64,000 bases of DNA from UBA3263 sp964586765 (GCA_964586765.1 CAZPHN010000006.1:1-64000), one strand, 5' to 3'. Shown: positions 52,955-60,715, numbered from the stretch's first letter. The notes: generated by a model from the sequence alone, not told the origin. A program made the numbers and translations.

Positions 52955-53860
52955 ATGAAACGCAAAAATACATCAATCGACCTTGCCGAAATTCCCGTGA
53001 TGAAACGAACCATCACAATCGACAACACATTTATGATTGCCGATACCCTCGACAATTCAAACTCCCTGACGGAATTAAGTCAATATGAAAACTTCATACT
53101 TAAACTCCGTACACCCTCCAAAATAAACTACACAATGATACTTCTCTGCCTTGGCGGAGAAATAAAACTTAACTTAAATCTCCAACAAATTTCCATTGAC
53201 TCACACTCGTTACTCCTGATACCTGAGGGAACGATAGGAGAATACATAGACATCTCCGATAATCTCGAAATTATCATGATTGGATTTTCCAACTCAGCCC
53301 ATATCATTGACAAAACAAACTTATATTTCTCCCCAAACATAATAAAACTCATTTCAAATCCGCTTCATAAACTATCAACCGAAGAATGTAATCAAATTCT
53401 ATCAATCTATAATATAATGCGTTCACGCCTAATTGAAACAGACTTTCCCGCCAAGCGTGAATTAGCTATAAATGCAACGCGTTTTATACTGGCTTATGTA
53501 TCACCTAACCTACTTAAAACCACACAACAAAGCACTGACACCACACTTTTTGAAAACTTCCTCGAACTCGTTGGAAAACACGCCACTTCGAGCCGCTCAA
53601 TCAGCTTCTATGCCAATGCCCTGTCCATCACCCCGCGCCACCTTAGCCGTGTCATCATGCGGACTTCGGGAAAGCCTGTCAAACAGTGGATTAATGAGCG
53701 CATAATCCTTGAAGCGAAAGTCCTTCTAAACGAACCGGCCATGACCATCCAGCAGATTAGCGACACGCTTGGTTTCCCGAACCAAAGCTCCTTCGGCACC
53801 TACTTCAAAAAATTCACCTCTGTCTCCCCATTGTCCTTTAGAAGGAGTAGGAGAGGGTGA
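52955..53860 (+). CDS. AraC-family transcriptional regulator
   Basis: 301 residues from ATG 52955, with TATTTTTG just upstream. The N-terminal ligand/cupin-like region (about 1-180) is followed by a C-terminal double HTH: SISFYANALSITPRHLSRVI and then TIQQISDTLGFPNQSSFGTYF, ending PLSFRRSRRG. It is AT-rich compared with neighbours and transcribed divergently from the RND pump, so it probably controls it. The last 23 bases overlap the convergent gene at 53838, just where the strand G/C bias changes sign. Confidence 0.9.
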   Translation: MKRKNTSIDLAEIPVMKRTITIDNTFMIADTLDNSNSLTELSQYENFILKLRTPSKINYTMILLCLGGEIKLNLNLQQISIDSHSLLLIPEGTIGEYIDISDNLEIIMIGFSNSAHIIDKTNLYFSPNIIKLISNPLHKLSTEECNQILSIYNIMRSRLIETDFPAKRELAINATRFILAYVSPNLLKTTQQSTDTTLFENFLELVGKHATSSRSISFYANALSITPRHLSRVIMRTSGKPVKQWINERIILEAKVLLNEPAMTIQQISDTLGFPNQSSFGTYFKKFTSVSPLSFRRSRRG

Positions 53861-54707
53861 GGCGGGTGGCGATGAGGGTGCGGCGGTAGGGGGTGCCGTC
53901 GTTGTTGAGGTAGAAGGGGTCGGCGGGGTTGAGACGGTAGCGGCGGTCAGGGAATCGACCCCAGCCGTGGCGACCTTCTACGCCGACGGCGAAACGGCTC
54001 CACTGGAGTTTCGCACCGAAATCAAACATGTTGACGTAGGCTGCTTCGGTAACCCACTTTCCGCGGCTGAGACCCTTGATGCGCTCTCCCTGAAGGTCGG
54101 CGGGTGTGCCACGGTAAAAACTGAATGTATAGGAGGGGATGTAGTGGGCGTAGACGGTGATTTTGGTGGATGACATTTTATTGTTTGACCATGAGAAAGG
54201 CGCGATGCTGATTACCGGTCCGACACCGCAGACTCCGCCGGTGAGGGTCATACGGCGCATGAGTATGCGGGCAGGATAGCGGGTAAATCCGCTGCCGGAA
54301 ACCACTTGGGTGCTGTATGTGAGGTCACGCGTGGTACGGTCATAGGTGGTGAGTTCCACGTCGAGCCAGCGGGCATCTATGCCTACTTTTATGAATGAGC
54401 CAAATCCGCTTCCGGAGGGGAAGAGGTAGGAGGTTCCTTGGTTAAAGAATATGCCGAATGAGGTAAATTCGCGCGGGAGTGATTCATTGTCGGTATGTCC
54501 GACAAGTACGAAACCTAATGAGGTGTAACGTCCGCGACCCCATACTTGATTTTTATAGTAGTCCATGTCGAGGACTTTCAATTGCTGACGGGCAGCGGCG
54601 AGTTCGCGGTCAATCGAGTCGATGCGAGTAGCGACAGAAAAATCACGCGCACTGAGCCCGTGAGCCACACCCAGTAACACAACAAAGATAGAAATAAGCT
54701 TTTTCAT
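53838..54707 (-). CDS. Outer-membrane beta-barrel protein of unknown function
   Basis: 289 residues from ATG 54707, preceded on the minus strand by TATATTTG (54720-54713). The earlier in-frame ATG lies upstream of this -7 box and is rejected. Signal peptide 1-20 (ends LSA), a short coiled-coil-like stretch (IDSIDRELAAARQQLKVLD), then barrel strands and a C-terminal aromatic end TRLTLSYSF. No family recognised. It lies against the candidate replication origin. Confidence 0.65.
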   Translation of the reverse strand: MKKLISIFVVLLGVAHGLSARDFSVATRIDSIDRELAAARQQLKVLDMDYYKNQVWGRGRYTSLGFVLVGHTDNESLPREFTSFGIFFNQGTSYLFPSGSGFGSFIKVGIDARWLDVELTTYDRTTRDLTYSTQVVSGSGFTRYPARILMRRMTLTGGVCGVGPVISIAPFSWSNNKMSSTKITVYAHYIPSYTFSFYRGTPADLQGERIKGLSRGKWVTEAAYVNMFDFGAKLQWSRFAVGVEGRHGWGRFPDRRYRLNPADPFYLNNDGTPYRRTLIATRLTLSYSF

Positions 54708-55093
54708 AGGGGCAAATATACGGAAAAAAATGGGAAAAAAGAGAGAAAGGGGGATGTTGATAAGGTGTTGATAAGTTGTAGAAGGAGGTGTTGAAAAGTG
54801 GTAAATAATGTTGAGAGTCAAAAGGGCTGGAAACGTTGTTAATTGTAATTAACAGTAAAGAGGGAGTTATTTACTTTGAAATCAAATAAATTTTATTAAC
54901 TTTGTGGGTTGTAAACAATATGTTGATAACTTAGTTTTAGTGCTGACAGTCAGCATATTATTATGTTAATAACTTGGTTTATAACTGTTGATTACGTTTG
55001 ATAAGTGAAAGTTGCAAGAGATTGGGCAGAAAGTTATCAAAGGAATTAACAGCCTTTATTCTTTCTTTTTAAAATTCTTTTTAAAAAACTTAT
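54708..55093. other. Probable origin of replication (oriC) region
   Basis: A 386-bp AT-rich, ORF-free gap. It holds three exact TGTTGATAA 9-mers (54755, 54766, 54921), one mismatch from the DnaA-box complement TGTGGATAA, and close variants TGTTAATAA (54964) and TGTTGATTA (54986). Other TTGATAA/TTATCAA elements lie at about 54996 and 55034. The strand bias flips nearby: line 53581-53640 has 27 C and 10 G, line 53881-53940 has 32 G and 8 C. In bacteria such a flip marks oriC or terminus; C-to-G along the plus strand fits oriC. Confidence 0.65.
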
Positions 55094-56014
55094 ATGAAAG
55101 AAAAAATAGAGCGGTTGAAGAAGGAGCGTAAAGCAGTAATCCTCGCTCACTATTATGCTCGTCCTGAGATTCAGGATATAGCGGATTATATAGGAGACTC
55201 GCTTGCCTTGGCACAGATTGCCGCCGGACTGGATGAGCCGGTGATAGTAATGTGTGGGGTAAATTTCATGGGCGAGACGGCAAAAATTTTATGTCCGGAC
55301 AAGACGGTTCTGATTCCCGATATCAATGCGGGCTGTTCGCTTGCGGATTCATGTCCGGCAGCCGAGTTTGAGGAATTTATCAAGTCACACCCGAACCATA
55401 CGGTCATCAGTTATGTTAATACGTCGGCAGAGGTGAAGGCTCTGAGCGATGTGCTTGTGACTTCGTCGAACGCGCGGAAGATTGTTGATTCTTTTCCGAA
55501 GGATGAGAAGATAATTTTCGGACCTGACCGGAACCTCGGTAATTATATCAATTCTGTAACGGGCAGGGAGATGGTTCTATGGAACGGAGCCTGTCATGTC
55601 CATGAGGAGTTCAGCGCGGAGAAGCTCGCGGCTCTGAAGGCGGAGCATCCTCAGGCGAAGGTTCTGGCGCATCCGGAATGTCGCAAGCCGGTTTTGCTGC
55701 TTGCGGATGTGGTAGGTTCGACAGCAGCCCTGCTTAAGGCAGCGACGGAGGCACCAGACGGCTCGGAGTTCATTGTAGCTACGGAGAGCGGCATTCTTCA
55801 CGAGATGAGGAAGCTAAATCCGGGGAAGACTTTCATTCCGGCTCAGCCAATGGACAGTACCTGCGGCTGTAATGACTGCGCGTTCATGAAGCTGAACACG
55901 CTGGAGAAGCTTGCAGCCTGTCTGGAGAATATGGCTCCGGCGGTTGAGGTTGATCCGAAGGTTGCCGAGAAGGCGCGGAAGCCGATTGAGCGGATGCTTT
56001 CGCTTAGCAATTAG
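55094..56014 (+). CDS. nadA: Quinolinate synthase
   Basis: 306 residues. Makes quinolinate from iminoaspartate and DHAP in NAD synthesis; [4Fe-4S] enzyme. Cys ligands are in NAGCSLADSCPA, NGACHVHEEFS and the C-terminal STCGCNDCAFMK. Motifs AHYYARPEIQDIADYIGDS and SYVNTSAEVKA are diagnostic. The stop TAG is part of a heptad repeat, making the C-terminus LSN. nadB and nadC are not adjacent. Confidence 0.96.
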   Translation: MKEKIERLKKERKAVILAHYYARPEIQDIADYIGDSLALAQIAAGLDEPVIVMCGVNFMGETAKILCPDKTVLIPDINAGCSLADSCPAAEFEEFIKSHPNHTVISYVNTSAEVKALSDVLVTSSNARKIVDSFPKDEKIIFGPDRNLGNYINSVTGREMVLWNGACHVHEEFSAEKLAALKAEHPQAKVLAHPECRKPVLLLADVVGSTAALLKAATEAPDGSEFIVATESGILHEMRKLNPGKTFIPAQPMDSTCGCNDCAFMKLNTLEKLAACLENMAPAVEVDPKVAEKARKPIERMLSLSN

Positions 56015-56043
56015 TAATTAGTAATTAGTAATTAGAAATTAAT
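56009..56043 (+). repeat. AATTAGT heptad array between nadA and deoC
   Basis: AATTAGT three times, AATTAGA, AATTAAT. It starts with the last nadA codons (stop TAG 56012-56014) and ends 5 bp before the deoC ATG. Confidence 0.93.
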
Positions 56044-56048
56044 TTATT

Positions 56049-56933
56049 ATGGATAAGTATCATCAGGCAATAGCCGAGTCACAGGTGACAACAGACGATG
56101 CAGCAGTTAAGGCTGCAGTGGATAAGATTATAGCGGAGAAGCTGCAGGAGAATATGAATCAGGATGTTTATAAGACTATTCTGAATTGTATTGACCTGAC
56201 AACTCTGACGTCGACGGATTCGCCTCAAAGTGTGGCAAATTTCACGGAGAGGGTTAATGCTTTCGATAATGAGTATCCTCAGTATCCGAATGTTGCTGCA
56301 ATCTGCGTTTATCCTAATTTCGTTCCCGTAGTCAGGACTGTTCTGGACGTTACGGGGGTGAATATCGCGGCGGTAAGCGGAGCTTTCCCTTCGAGCCAGA
56401 CTTTTATAGAGGTTAAGGTAGCGGAGACAGCACTCGCCATTGAGGGGGGAGCAGATGAAATAGATATTGTTTTCAATGTAGGCAATTATCTTGACGGTGA
56501 TTATGAAGAGGTATGTGACGAGATTTCGGAGCTTAAACACAGTTGCCGCGGCGGACGCCTGAAGGTTATCCTTGAGACAGGCGCGCTTAAAACCGCCGAG
56601 AATATCAAGGCAGCGTCGGTTCTGAGCCTTTATGCAGGCGCAGATTTCCTTAAGACGTCGACCGGCAAGGAGTATCCGGGAGCATCGCTGGAAGCTGCTT
56701 ACGTTATGGCTCAATGTATCAAGGAGTATTATGAAAAGACCGGCACGAAGGTAGGTTTCAAGGCTTCAGGCGGCGTAAGGACGACGGAGGATGCGGTGAA
56801 GTATTACACCATAATCAAGGAGGTACTTGGCGAAGAGTGGATGAACAATGAGTATTTCCGCATAGGTGCATCATCGCTCGCCAATAGTGTTTTGGCATCG
56901 CTGACAGGCGAGAGCGGCATTAAGTTCTTTTGA
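56049..56933 (+). CDS. deoC: Deoxyribose-phosphate aldolase
   Basis: 294 residues. Cleaves deoxyribose-5-phosphate to glyceraldehyde-3-phosphate and acetaldehyde in nucleoside catabolism. The Schiff-base Lys is in ADFLKTSTGKEYPG; the proton-relay Lys is in VGFKASGGVRT; GADEIDIVFNVG is also present. An N-terminal extension of about 60 residues relative to E. coli DeoC is common in Bacteroidales. It overlaps the next gene by four bases. Confidence 0.95.
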   Translation: MDKYHQAIAESQVTTDDAAVKAAVDKIIAEKLQENMNQDVYKTILNCIDLTTLTSTDSPQSVANFTERVNAFDNEYPQYPNVAAICVYPNFVPVVRTVLDVTGVNIAAVSGAFPSSQTFIEVKVAETALAIEGGADEIDIVFNVGNYLDGDYEEVCDEISELKHSCRGGRLKVILETGALKTAENIKAASVLSLYAGADFLKTSTGKEYPGASLEAAYVMAQCIKEYYEKTGTKVGFKASGGVRTTEDAVKYYTIIKEVLGEEWMNNEYFRIGASSLANSVLASLTGESGIKFF

Positions 56934-56938
56934 TAATC

Positions 56939-57484
56939 ATGGAAAAGAAGTATTGGATTATAGTTGACGGAAAGCCTCAGGGACCGTTTTCGATAGATGA
57001 TTTGAGGCTCAGACGCGATTTTGCAGCCGAGCTTCCTGTATGGAGCAAGGGTCTGAGTGACTGGACTACCGCCGGTCAGGTAGAGGAGCTTGCAGCAGCT
57101 TTGGAGAACTGCGCGCCGGAGGAGGTTACTGCTGAGGAGGTTTCTTCTCCGTCGAGACCTTCGAGACCGGAGCAGAGCTCCGGGGCGGAAACCGGTGGAC
57201 GACGCTGGGTTTCTGAGGCTGCCGTAACTGAAGAGGGCGAGAAGATTCCCAACACTTATATGGGCTGGAATATAGCGATGACGCTATGCTGCTGTATGCC
57301 GATGGGTATCGCGGGTATCATTTTCAGTTCGATGGTTAAGCAGAGATGGTATCGCGGCGATATTGAGGGCGCGAAGAAGGCAAGCGAGATAGCCGCATGG
57401 TGCCTTATTCTGTCGATAGTTCTCGGTCTGGTATCATGGCCTTTCCAGATGTTGTCACAGTTAGGCAGTCTTTCCGGTCTATGA
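56939..57484 (+). CDS. GYF_2 plus CD225/dispanin membrane protein
   Basis: 181 residues from ATG 56939. N-terminal GYF_2 domain (YWIIVDGKPQGPFSIDDLR, PVWSKGLSDWTTAGQV), a variable linker (about 60-100) that contains the palindromic repeat (PEQSSGAETGG), then a CD225/dispanin double-helix membrane domain (NTYMGWNIAMTLCCCMPMGI, AAWCLILSIVLGLVSW). Both modules are common together in Bacteroidales membrane proteins of unknown function. It overlaps folB by one to four bases. Confidence 0.82.
   Translation: MEKKYWIIVDGKPQGPFSIDDLRLRRDFAAELPVWSKGLSDWTTAGQVEELAAALENCAPEEVTAEEVSSPSRPSRPEQSSGAETGGRRWVSEAAVTEEGEKIPNTYMGWNIAMTLCCCMPMGIAGIIFSSMVKQRWYRGDIEGAKKASEIAAWCLILSIVLGLVSWPFQMLSQLGSLSGL
57167..57193 (+). 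repeat. 26-bp palindromic repeat in the GYF/dispanin gene
   Basis: CCGGAGCAGAGCTCCGGGGC then GGAAAC. The inner part is a hairpin (CCGGAGC/GCTCCGG). Identical to the copy at 60145 inside a minus-strand gene. Confidence 0.9.
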
Positions 57485-57831
57485 TGGAGATAAACATCAA
57501 TGGACTGAAGTTTTATGCCTATCACGGTGTATTTCCCCGCGAGCGGAAGGTAGGTCAGCAGTTTGAGGTGGACCTGAGGTTGGAAACCGAGGGTTATGAC
57601 GGCTCAGACACGCTTGACTCTACGGTTAATTACGCTGAGGTCATCGAGGCTGTGAAGGAGGAGATGGCTGAGCCGTCAAATCTGATAGAGCACGTATGTT
57701 TCCGTATCTGCGAGCGGATAAGGAGGGACTTTCCGAGGGTTTCCGGCGGGGAGGTCGAGGTAAGGAAGCTGAGACCGCCTGTGGAAGCTGAACTTAGGTC
57801 AGTTTCGGTTAAATTAGGAATTAGTAATTAG
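57484..57831 (+). CDS. folB: Dihydroneopterin aldolase
   Basis: 115 residues. Converts dihydroneopterin to hydroxymethyl-dihydropterin in folate synthesis. MEININGLKFYAYHGVFPRER contains the conserved YHG entry; NYAEVIEAVKEEM and FRICERIRRDFP follow, with conserved Glu and Lys (RKLRPPV). Start is ATG 57484 (or the ATG at 57481) overlapping the GYF stop. The stop TAG is provided by a heptad repeat; C-terminus is GISN. Confidence 0.93.
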   Translation: MEININGLKFYAYHGVFPRERKVGQQFEVDLRLETEGYDGSDTLDSTVNYAEVIEAVKEEMAEPSNLIEHVCFRICERIRRDFPRVSGGEVEVRKLRPPVEAELRSVSVKLGISN

Positions 57832-57839
57832 GAATTTTT
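57812..57839 (+). repeat. AATTAGG/T heptad array at the end of folB
   Basis: AATTAGG, AATTAGT, AATTAGG, AATTTTT; includes the folB stop codon. A shorter relic (ATTAGTAATTTAATT) follows at about 57890-57905. Confidence 0.9.
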
Positions 57840-57845
57840 TTGTTA

Positions 57846-57870
57846 TGCTCACTGCGTTCGCATCACGGTG
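57846..57870 (-). repeat. Dispersed repeat, copy C (reverse orientation)
   Basis: Minus strand CACCGTGATGCGAACGCAGT followed by GAGC: the same element as copies A and B, inverted, in the folB to FKBP gap. Confidence 0.85.
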
Positions 57871-57912
57871 AGGGCGACGGTGAGGGTTATTAGTAATTTA
57901 ATTTTTTTTGAT

Positions 57913-58524
57913 ATGGATAAATTAAGTTATGCATTGGGACTCAGCATGGGAAATAATTTCCGTGCAAGCGGAGTCGATAAGATTGACGTTCAGGATTTTT
58001 CTGACGGCGTAGATGCAGTTTACAATGGTAAGGAGCTTAAGATGAGCTATGACGAGGCGAAGAAGGTTATCCGCGAGTATTTCGAGGCACTTGAGTCAAA
58101 ACGTCAGGAGGCTGAGGCAGCTGCCGCTAAGGTAAATGAGGAAGCCGGCAAGAGCTATCTTGAGGAGAACGGTAAGCGTACGGAGGTAGTCACTACTCCC
58201 TCGGGACTTCAGTATGAGGTACTTGAGGAGGGTAACGGACCTCAGCCGAGCGCAGGCGACCAAGTTAAGGTTCATTATACGGGCCGTCTGATTGACGGAA
58301 CGGTGTTTGACAGCAGTGTGGAGCGCGGCGAGCCGGCAACTTTCGGTGTAACACAGGTTATACCGGGCTGGGTAGAGGCACTTCAGCTGATGAAGGCAGG
58401 TTCGAAGTGGCGTCTGCATATTCCGTCAAATCTTGCGTATGGACCTCAGGGCGCAGGCGGTATTATCGGACCTAATTCCACATTGATTTTTGATGTGGAA
58501 CTTCTGGAAGTCATAGGTAAATGA
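57913..58524 (+). CDS. FKBP-type peptidylprolyl isomerase (FkpA/Mip-like), copy 1
   Basis: 203 residues from ATG 57913. N-terminal helical dimerisation domain (KLSYALGLSMGNNFRASG...) then an FKBP domain from about residue 105 with intact active-site residues: YTGRLIDGTVFDSS, VIPGWVEALQLMKAG, IPSNLAYGPQGAGG. No signal peptide is visible, so a cytosolic or unusual location is possible. First of three FKBP-like genes in a row; overlaps copy 2 by four bases. Confidence 0.9.
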   Translation: MDKLSYALGLSMGNNFRASGVDKIDVQDFSDGVDAVYNGKELKMSYDEAKKVIREYFEALESKRQEAEAAAAKVNEEAGKSYLEENGKRTEVVTTPSGLQYEVLEEGNGPQPSAGDQVKVHYTGRLIDGTVFDSSVERGEPATFGVTQVIPGWVEALQLMKAGSKWRLHIPSNLAYGPQGAGGIIGPNSTLIFDVELLEVIGK

Positions 58525-59198
58525 ACTTAAGGAGGATAATAGTTACAGCGACGACGCCGGTGCTGATGGGCATCGGCGGCGTTTTCTGTATGGCTGAGGA
58601 CCTTAATGACGCAGCCGCCACGGTAATAGGTACGGCGATGAGGGAGTATTACAAGACCCTTGAGGATGGCGGATTGAAACTTGACCGGGATGCGTTTATA
58701 AAGGGCGTAACGGCGGTTTTCAACGGCGATACCATAGGCGGTTATGATGCGGCAAGCGCGGAGGCAGCCATAAGGCGCGCCGTTCAGCCGCAACAGGGAC
58801 TGAGGACGGTCATACCGGACGCAGACGAGGCGGCTGAGAATGCATGGGTAGCGAAACAGATAAGCCTTCCGCGCGCCGAGCTATTGGAAGGAGGAGTAGT
58901 TCTCCAGCGGCTGACGGAAGGTTCAGGCGAAAGACCCGCGGCAGGTTCGACGGTAAAGGTAATGTATACGGGCCGTCTGAGCAACGGAACGGTTTTTGAC
59001 ACGACTGAGGAGCCGTTTGATTTACCGCTGACGCGGATAATACCGGGATTAGCCCGCGCCATAGAGCAGATGCGTTACGGAGGGACCTACAGGGTCTTTA
59101 TTCCTCCATCCGAAGGCTATGGCAAGGAAGCCGTCATGGACCTCATTCCGGGAAATTCGGCACTTGACTTTACCATAGAAATACTCGTAGAAAAATAA
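58521..59198 (+). CDS. FKBP-type peptidylprolyl isomerase, copy 2 (exported)
   Basis: 225 residues with an N-terminal hydrophobic signal segment (about 6-24), helical dimerisation region, and an FKBP domain with YTGRLSNGTVFDTT, IIPGLARAIEQMRYG (the usual active-site Trp is Leu) and IPPSEGYGKEA. Likely periplasmic folding factor. It overlaps copy 1 and is 24 nt before copy 3. Confidence 0.88.
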   Translation: MNLRRIIVTATTPVLMGIGGVFCMAEDLNDAAATVIGTAMREYYKTLEDGGLKLDRDAFIKGVTAVFNGDTIGGYDAASAEAAIRRAVQPQQGLRTVIPDADEAAENAWVAKQISLPRAELLEGGVVLQRLTEGSGERPAAGSTVKVMYTGRLSNGTVFDTTEEPFDLPLTRIIPGLARAIEQMRYGGTYRVFIPPSEGYGKEAVMDLIPGNSALDFTIEILVEK

Positions 59199-59222
59199 AA
59201 CTATCATTAAAAACAGGAGACA

Positions 59223-60131
59223 ATGAAGAAAATCATAATGGCAGCGGCAGGAGCAATGCTCTTATGGAGCTGCACAGGTACGGATAAGGGTACCGCCGGA
59301 GAAACGGAATCACTCTCAGGTCTGCTTGCCAGCCGGCTTGAGCAAGCAAAAACATGGGAGGACACCGTCATAGCAGTCAACGGTACCTTTATGGGAGGCT
59401 TTTTCAACTATAACCTGCATGAGGACGAAATTCTGAGCAAGAACCTGAACATGAGCGAAGTTGAGAGGGGTATCAGGCAAGTGATGGGTTCAGATACCAC
59501 CAACATGAGCTATCTTTATGGCATCCAAGTGGGCATGACCATCATGAATACATATCGCGAGGTCTCGGCCGATATGCCCGTGGATAAAGCCAAACTGATG
59601 GAGTCAATCATGGGAGCACTGAGACTTGACAGTGTAGACCGTCAACAACTTCTTGAAATCAGGACAGAATTCGAGAACATAGACAGGGAAGTAAAAGCCC
59701 GCCATCAAGAGGAACTGAACCAGCAGGTCTATGAAAGCCGCGAGGCTCAGGAGAACAGATTATTCGCAGACGCAATAGCCGAGTCACTGAAGTCAAATCC
59801 GGAGTTCGAGGAAATCGGCAATACCGGTATCTTTAAGAAGACAGAGCGGGAGGGACAGGGCGAAACCTATAAGACATCAGACCGTCTGCGCGCAAGTTAT
59901 ACGGTATTGAAGCTTAGCGGCGAGCCCATCGAGAACGTAAAGTCACGGGCTATGTTTGCGGGTCATGCAGCTAATCCGATGCTTACGGCAGTGCTGCAGT
60001 ATATGAGACCCGGGGAGAAATCTCAGTTCTTTGTGCCTTATGAACTTGCGTATGGAGTTCAGGGCAACAAGGATTCCGGGATAGGAGCCTGTGAGTCAGT
60101 CATGGTTTTCGTAGAGACCGAGGAGAATTAA
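59223..60131 (+). CDS. FKBP-like lipoprotein with degenerate isomerase domain, copy 3
   Basis: 302 residues with a lipoprotein signal (WSC lipobox, Cys about 17). The N-terminal dimerisation/chaperone helix region is long (about 30-210). The C-terminal FKBP-like region keeps YMRPGEKSQFFVPYELAYG but lacks the GxxFD and VIPGW active-site segments, so isomerase activity is unlikely; chaperone function is more plausible. It converges with the gene at 60128, overlapping four bases. Confidence 0.8.
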   Translation: MKKIIMAAAGAMLLWSCTGTDKGTAGETESLSGLLASRLEQAKTWEDTVIAVNGTFMGGFFNYNLHEDEILSKNLNMSEVERGIRQVMGSDTTNMSYLYGIQVGMTIMNTYREVSADMPVDKAKLMESIMGALRLDSVDRQQLLEIRTEFENIDREVKARHQEELNQQVYESREAQENRLFADAIAESLKSNPEFEEIGNTGIFKKTEREGQGETYKTSDRLRASYTVLKLSGEPIENVKSRAMFAGHAANPMLTAVLQYMRPGEKSQFFVPYELAYGVQGNKDSGIGACESVMVFVETEEN

Positions 60132-60625
60132 ACACCCTTGGAGCCGGAGCAGAGCTCCGGGGCGGAAACAGGGGTTAGCTTCTGATTGCGGAAGTGGAGG
60201 AAGTCACGGAAGGCGGCGAAGGTGTCGGAGATGGCAGCGAGTGAGTTTCGCGTCTGAGCGTCGAAGAGCTGCGCCGAGTTTCCGCCGTCGGACTTTCCAC
60301 GTAGCTGACCGCCGACAAGCCACTCAGGGGCGGAATTGGTAGTCAGGATGATGCAGTCGTCATCAGGTCCGTCAGGCAGGAGTGCGCCAAAGGGGGAGGA
60401 AAGCGCGCCGACAGATTCGCCGTCGATAAAGAGGTCGTGGCGGTCGTCGCCGACGCTAAGGATTTTACCCGAAGGGAGGCGGAAATTGCGATATCCGGCA
60501 TCGGGAAAGAGAGTAGGCGGACAGCCGACGGGTTTCAAGGAGGAACCGCACTGGCGTACATTGACTGCATAAAAGTCTGATTTACTGAGTTCTGATGGTT
60601 TTGGGAGATTGAAATCCAACTTCAT
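60128..60625 (-). CDS. Unknown protein, probably truncated
   Basis: 165 residues from ATG 60625 (MKLDFNLPKPSELSKSDFYAV), preceded on the minus strand by TATTTTTG (60671-60664). No signal peptide or known domain is visible. The body has beta-rich patterns (GKILSVGDDRHDLFIDGES). Its last residues (SAPELCSGSKGV) are encoded by the palindromic repeat and run straight into the end of the neighbouring gene, so the natural C-terminus may have been lost. I do not know its function. Confidence 0.5.
   Translation of the reverse strand: MKLDFNLPKPSELSKSDFYAVNVRQCGSSLKPVGCPPTLFPDAGYRNFRLPSGKILSVGDDRHDLFIDGESVGALSSPFGALLPDGPDDDCIILTTNSAPEWLVGGQLRGKSDGGNSAQLFDAQTRNSLAAISDTFAAFRDFLHFRNQKLTPVSAPELCSGSKGV
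60145..60170 (+). repeat. 26-bp palindromic repeat at the end of the unknown gene
   Basis: CCGGAGCAGAGCTCCGGGGC then GGAAAC; exact match to 57167-57192. It is read on the minus strand as part of the terminal residues of the gene at 60128-60625. Confidence 0.92.
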
Positions 60626-60707
60626 AGGGGTTTTAGTTGTTATAGTGATGAAAGAAAACATCACAAAAATAATTGACAGATTAGGCGTTAAACCGCAAAA
60701 AATGTCG

Positions 60708-60715
60708 TAACTTTG
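60708..60715 (+). promoter_or_regulatory. Promoter -7 box of the GH3-like gene
   Basis: TAACTTTG, 11 bp before the ATG at 60727. No TTG lies at the expected -33 position. Confidence 0.6.

Noticed and set aside
54708..54821. Upstream start for the outer-membrane gene
   Set aside because: It would place coding sequence across the TATATTTG box and destroy the signal peptide; the region is better read as intergenic.
57847..57912. Upstream start for the first FKBP gene (57868)
   Set aside because: The extra 15 codons cross the dispersed repeat and an AT-rich relic; MDKLSYALGLSMG at 57913 is the conserved family start.
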